Shown here: one piece after another, positions 61,884 through 64,000 of the stretch
Layout: every line of letters begins with the position of its first letter
Position numbering within the stretch: position 1 is the stretch's first letter
Source of the DNA: Sulfurisoma sp963709555
GTDB taxonomy: Bacteria > Pseudomonadota > Gammaproteobacteria > Burkholderiales > Rhodocyclaceae
Length of the DNA stretch: 64,000 nt
Reading direction: 5' to 3'
NCBI GenBank assembly: GCA_963709555.1
Contig: CAVPWR010000007.1
Span: forward strand, 166,644 to 230,643
The notes under the pieces: model-generated
What the model saw: the letters and a program-made list of their open reading frames with translations, nothing else
Database searches by the model: none
Told to the model about the DNA's origin: nothing
Made by a program: the position numbers and the translations under genes

Positions 61884-63052
61884 GCCGGATGCTCCGCGCA
61901 ACTCTGTCGCGCAACCGCGACAAACTCCATGGCGAAGGCTTTCACCCGGGCCTGTGCATCCTCGGCGGCCTGCAACTGGCGACTCTCCCGCTCCTCGACC
62001 GGCAGCGGGCGAAAACCGGCGAGTGCATCGGCCAAGGCCGCGGCCGAATGCCGGTCGAAGTAGCTTGCCGCGGCGCCGGCCTGCTCGCGGTGAACCGGCA
62101 AATCCGAAAGGATCAGCGGTACGCCCAGCGAGCGCGCCTCCTCTACCGTCGTGCTCCAGCCCTCGAACAGGGACGGATTGAGCAACGCGGCACTCGCCTG
62201 CATCAAGGCGCCGAGGTGGGGATAGGGTATCAACCCGAGCAGGCGAAACTCCTCTTGCAGACCGAGGGATTGGACTTTAGCGCAGAGCCGCGGATAGTAC
62301 TGCGGGTCGCGAGGGTCCCGCGTATTGCCGGACGCAGCCACCACCACACGCCGGCCCTGCGCGCGCAGCAGCGCCAGCGCATCCGCCACCAGCATGTGGT
62401 TCTTGTGGATCCAGAACTGATTGGGAAGGTAGATGAAGTCCTGCGGCAACCCATAGCTTTCCGCCACCTCTCGCGCCGCTGCGGTGCTCAGCGGCTGCGG
62501 TGGCGGGACCGCAAAGTGCACTGCGTTCGTCCGCCCCCGCGTTGCCGGATAGAAGCGCTCGCAGTCACTGCAGGCGTCATGGCTGCTCAGCATTACCGTG
62601 CGGCCGGCCGCGATCTGGGCGCGAAACCCCATGTCCCGTTTCATCCGCGCAAAGCGGGAAAACAGCTGGGGCATCTGGCGGTGCTGAAAATCCGGCAGCC
62701 ATGCGATCGCCGGGATGCCCAGGCGCCTGCCGAAAAACTGCGCGTTCTCGAACACCACATCGACACGCTGTCGGATCAACAGGCGTCGGAGCGGTTCGTC
62801 GACGCCACGCAGAAGCGCCAGCGCCAGCGAGCGCGTGCGTCGCGCCGGGTTCAGTTCCGGCGCACGGACCAGTTCCACGCCAGGCAGCTGCGCGAAGGGC
62901 GCGGTTTCATCATCGCGGACATCGTCGCCGAACATGAGCAGCGGCGTCACCGCGTCGGGACAGTGGATCGACAGCGCACGAACGAGGTTGAGCAGGTAGT
63001 TGTAACCACCCGTCCAGTTGCTGGCGCTGATCAACGGAAACGCCACTCTCAT
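61880..63052 (-). CDS. family 4-type glycosyltransferase
   Basis: GT-B transferase of 390 residues, beginning MRVAFPLISASNWTGGYNYL. The C-terminal donor-binding half has IYLPNQFWIHKNHMLVADAL and the E-x7-E-type motif LFEGWSTTVEEARSLGVPLILSD. The start at 63052 overlaps the stop of the upstream epimerase gene, which excludes the longer frame. The sugar transferred is unknown. Confidence 0.9.
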   Translation of the reverse strand: MRVAFPLISASNWTGGYNYLLNLVRALSIHCPDAVTPLLMFGDDVRDDETAPFAQLPGVELVRAPELNPARRTRSLALALLRGVDEPLRRLLIRQRVDVVFENAQFFGRRLGIPAIAWLPDFQHRQMPQLFSRFARMKRDMGFRAQIAAGRTVMLSSHDACSDCERFYPATRGRTNAVHFAVPPPQPLSTAAAREVAESYGLPQDFIYLPNQFWIHKNHMLVADALALLRAQGRRVVVAASGNTRDPRDPQYYPRLCAKVQSLGLQEEFRLLGLIPYPHLGALMQASAALLNPSLFEGWSTTVEEARSLGVPLILSDLPVHREQAGAAASYFDRHSAAALADALAGFRPLPVEERESRQLQAAEDAQARVKAFAMEFVAVARQSCAEHPA

Positions 63053-63996
63053 CCGACGAGTCCGCCCACTTGTTGCGCGCGGAACCAATGCACATAATCC
63101 GCGATTCCCTGCTGCGGAGTGATGCGGCACTCGAAACCAAGCGCCCGCAAGCGCGTCGGGTCGGCCACCAGGCTGAACGGATCGCCGGCGCGAACATTCC
63201 CGTTGAAGCTCAGCTCGGCGCGTATCCCATCCTCGCCGAAAGCATCGATGACCATCTGCGCGACCTCGCGAACCGAGGTGGCCCGGCCGGTACCCATGTT
63301 GAAGGTCGGCACGTCGGGCGCCGCCAGCGCGCATGTCGCTTCGATCGCCCTGACCACATCCTCGACATGGGTCCAGTCACGCAGTTCCTCGCCCGTACCA
63401 CTCAACTCCATGGCGGACGGGGAATCCGACAGTCGCTGGCACAAGTCCCATAGAAGTTGCTTGCGCAACCCGGGCCCATAAACCGAGAAAAGCCTCAACA
63501 CCAGGCACGACAATCCATAGCCGGCCGCATAGGACTTGCAGAGCTGCTCCATCATCAGCTTGTGATGGCCATAGGGCGAAAACGGCCGGGTCGATGCGGA
63601 TTCGGCGATCGGTCCATCGTGGCCGGCGCCATGCACCGCCGCACTGGACACCACCACGACGCGGGTCTGCGGTGACTCCTGCCGAAGCCACTCGAGAAGC
63701 TCGGCAGTGCTCGACACGGTACGGGCGAAATCCTCGCGCGGATTGGCCATCGCCACGCCGACCGAAGATCCGCCGGCCAGATGCACGACCAGTTCCGGCC
63801 GACCGTGGGCCGTGCGCAGGCTGTTCAGATTGCTGGCGGAAATTTCGCCGTTGATCCAGAGGGCCAGGCCGGCCTGGGCCATGGCCTCGGGCCAGAGGCC
63901 GTGGCCGAGGCCAAGGACCGTATGGCCCTGCGCCGCGAGATGGCGGGAAAGGTGCTGCCCGATGAAACCCTTGGCGCCGGTGATCCAAACGATCAT
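63049..63996 (-). CDS. NAD-dependent nucleotide-sugar epimerase/dehydratase (extended SDR)
   Basis: 315 residues with the N-terminal NAD loop ITGAKGFIGQHLSRHL, HLAGGSSVG, and the catalytic YxxxK in SPYGHHKLMMEQ preceded by VVSSAAVHG. Substrate-side motifs include RLFSVYGPGLRKQL and RDWTHVEDVV. It resembles GDP- or UDP-sugar 4-epimerases/reductases. It is the most upstream visible gene of the polysaccharide operon, which may continue beyond the right edge. Confidence 0.92.
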   Translation of the reverse strand: MIVWITGAKGFIGQHLSRHLAAQGHTVLGLGHGLWPEAMAQAGLALWINGEISASNLNSLRTAHGRPELVVHLAGGSSVGVAMANPREDFARTVSSTAELLEWLRQESPQTRVVVVSSAAVHGAGHDGPIAESASTRPFSPYGHHKLMMEQLCKSYAAGYGLSCLVLRLFSVYGPGLRKQLLWDLCQRLSDSPSAMELSGTGEELRDWTHVEDVVRAIEATCALAAPDVPTFNMGTGRATSVREVAQMVIDAFGEDGIRAELSFNGNVRAGDPFSLVADPTRLRALGFECRITPQQGIADYVHWFRAQQVGGLVG

Positions 63997-64000
63997 GTCA

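Overview
The window is a GC-rich, gene-dense chromosomal segment that looks like a betaproteobacterium, most likely of the Rhodocyclales/Azoarcus-Thauera type. The evidence for this is the gene-order signatures: pilMNOPQ-aroK-aroB-dgt; ftsY-ftsE-ftsX-rpoH with a HrcA-type (CIRCE) operator on rpoH; and a ctaC-ctaD-small protein-ctaG-ctaE-DUF2909-SURF1-ctaB oxidase operon. This placement is inferred from gene content and order, without any database search. No phage, integron, CRISPR array or intact insertion sequence is visible.

Layout. 0-1.2 kb: prs and tRNA-Gln(TTG). 1.2-9 kb: dgt, shikimate genes aroB/aroK, and the type IV pilus alignment and secretin operon. 9-13.4 kb: penicillin-binding protein 1A, frataxin, LptM and LysA. 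13.4-19.7 kb: an RND efflux pair, an outer-membrane protein, a PCuAC copper chaperone and an AEC transporter. 19.8-22.8 kb: hslVU with an upstream double-STAS protein. 22.9-26.4 kb: a zinc/manganese-type ABC importer (binding protein and permease but no ATPase), an outer-membrane barrel and a small His/Cys protein. 26.4-34.7 kb: ispE, lolB, a TPR protein, mutM, a ferredoxin, coaD, rsmD and two M16 peptidases. 34.8-39.6 kb: ftsYEX and rpoH, separated by 1.3 kb that carries two tandem copies of a 58-residue secreted peptide gene. 39.7-42.2 kb: a diguanylate cyclase with a periplasmic binding domain, next to an orphan binding protein. 42.3-50.2 kb: Sco and an aa3/caa3-type cytochrome c oxidase with its assembly factors. 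50.2-57.4 kb: mpl, aroQ, accBC, prmA, a DUF3426 protein and a PfkB kinase. 57.5-64 kb: apaH and a surface-polysaccharide operon that runs off the right edge.

At least 25 apparent frameshifts occur in 13 otherwise well-conserved genes. In every case the reading frames and gene lengths fit extra bases (single or double insertions), never deletions. They are densest at 57-59.3 kb. This pattern points to insertion-type sequencing or assembly error, so these genes are annotated as CDS spanning the shift and not as pseudogenes.

The most unusual content is: (i) the duplicated peptide gene with a conserved stem-loop between ftsX and rpoH; (ii) related micro-ORF linkers that fill the lolB/ispE and ftsE/ftsX junctions, with unrelated micro-ORFs at two other junctions; (iii) a roughly 24-28 base dispersed repeat found inside unrelated genes on both strands; and (iv) an apparent 25-kb block separating ispE from tRNA-Gln-prs, which are normally neighbours.
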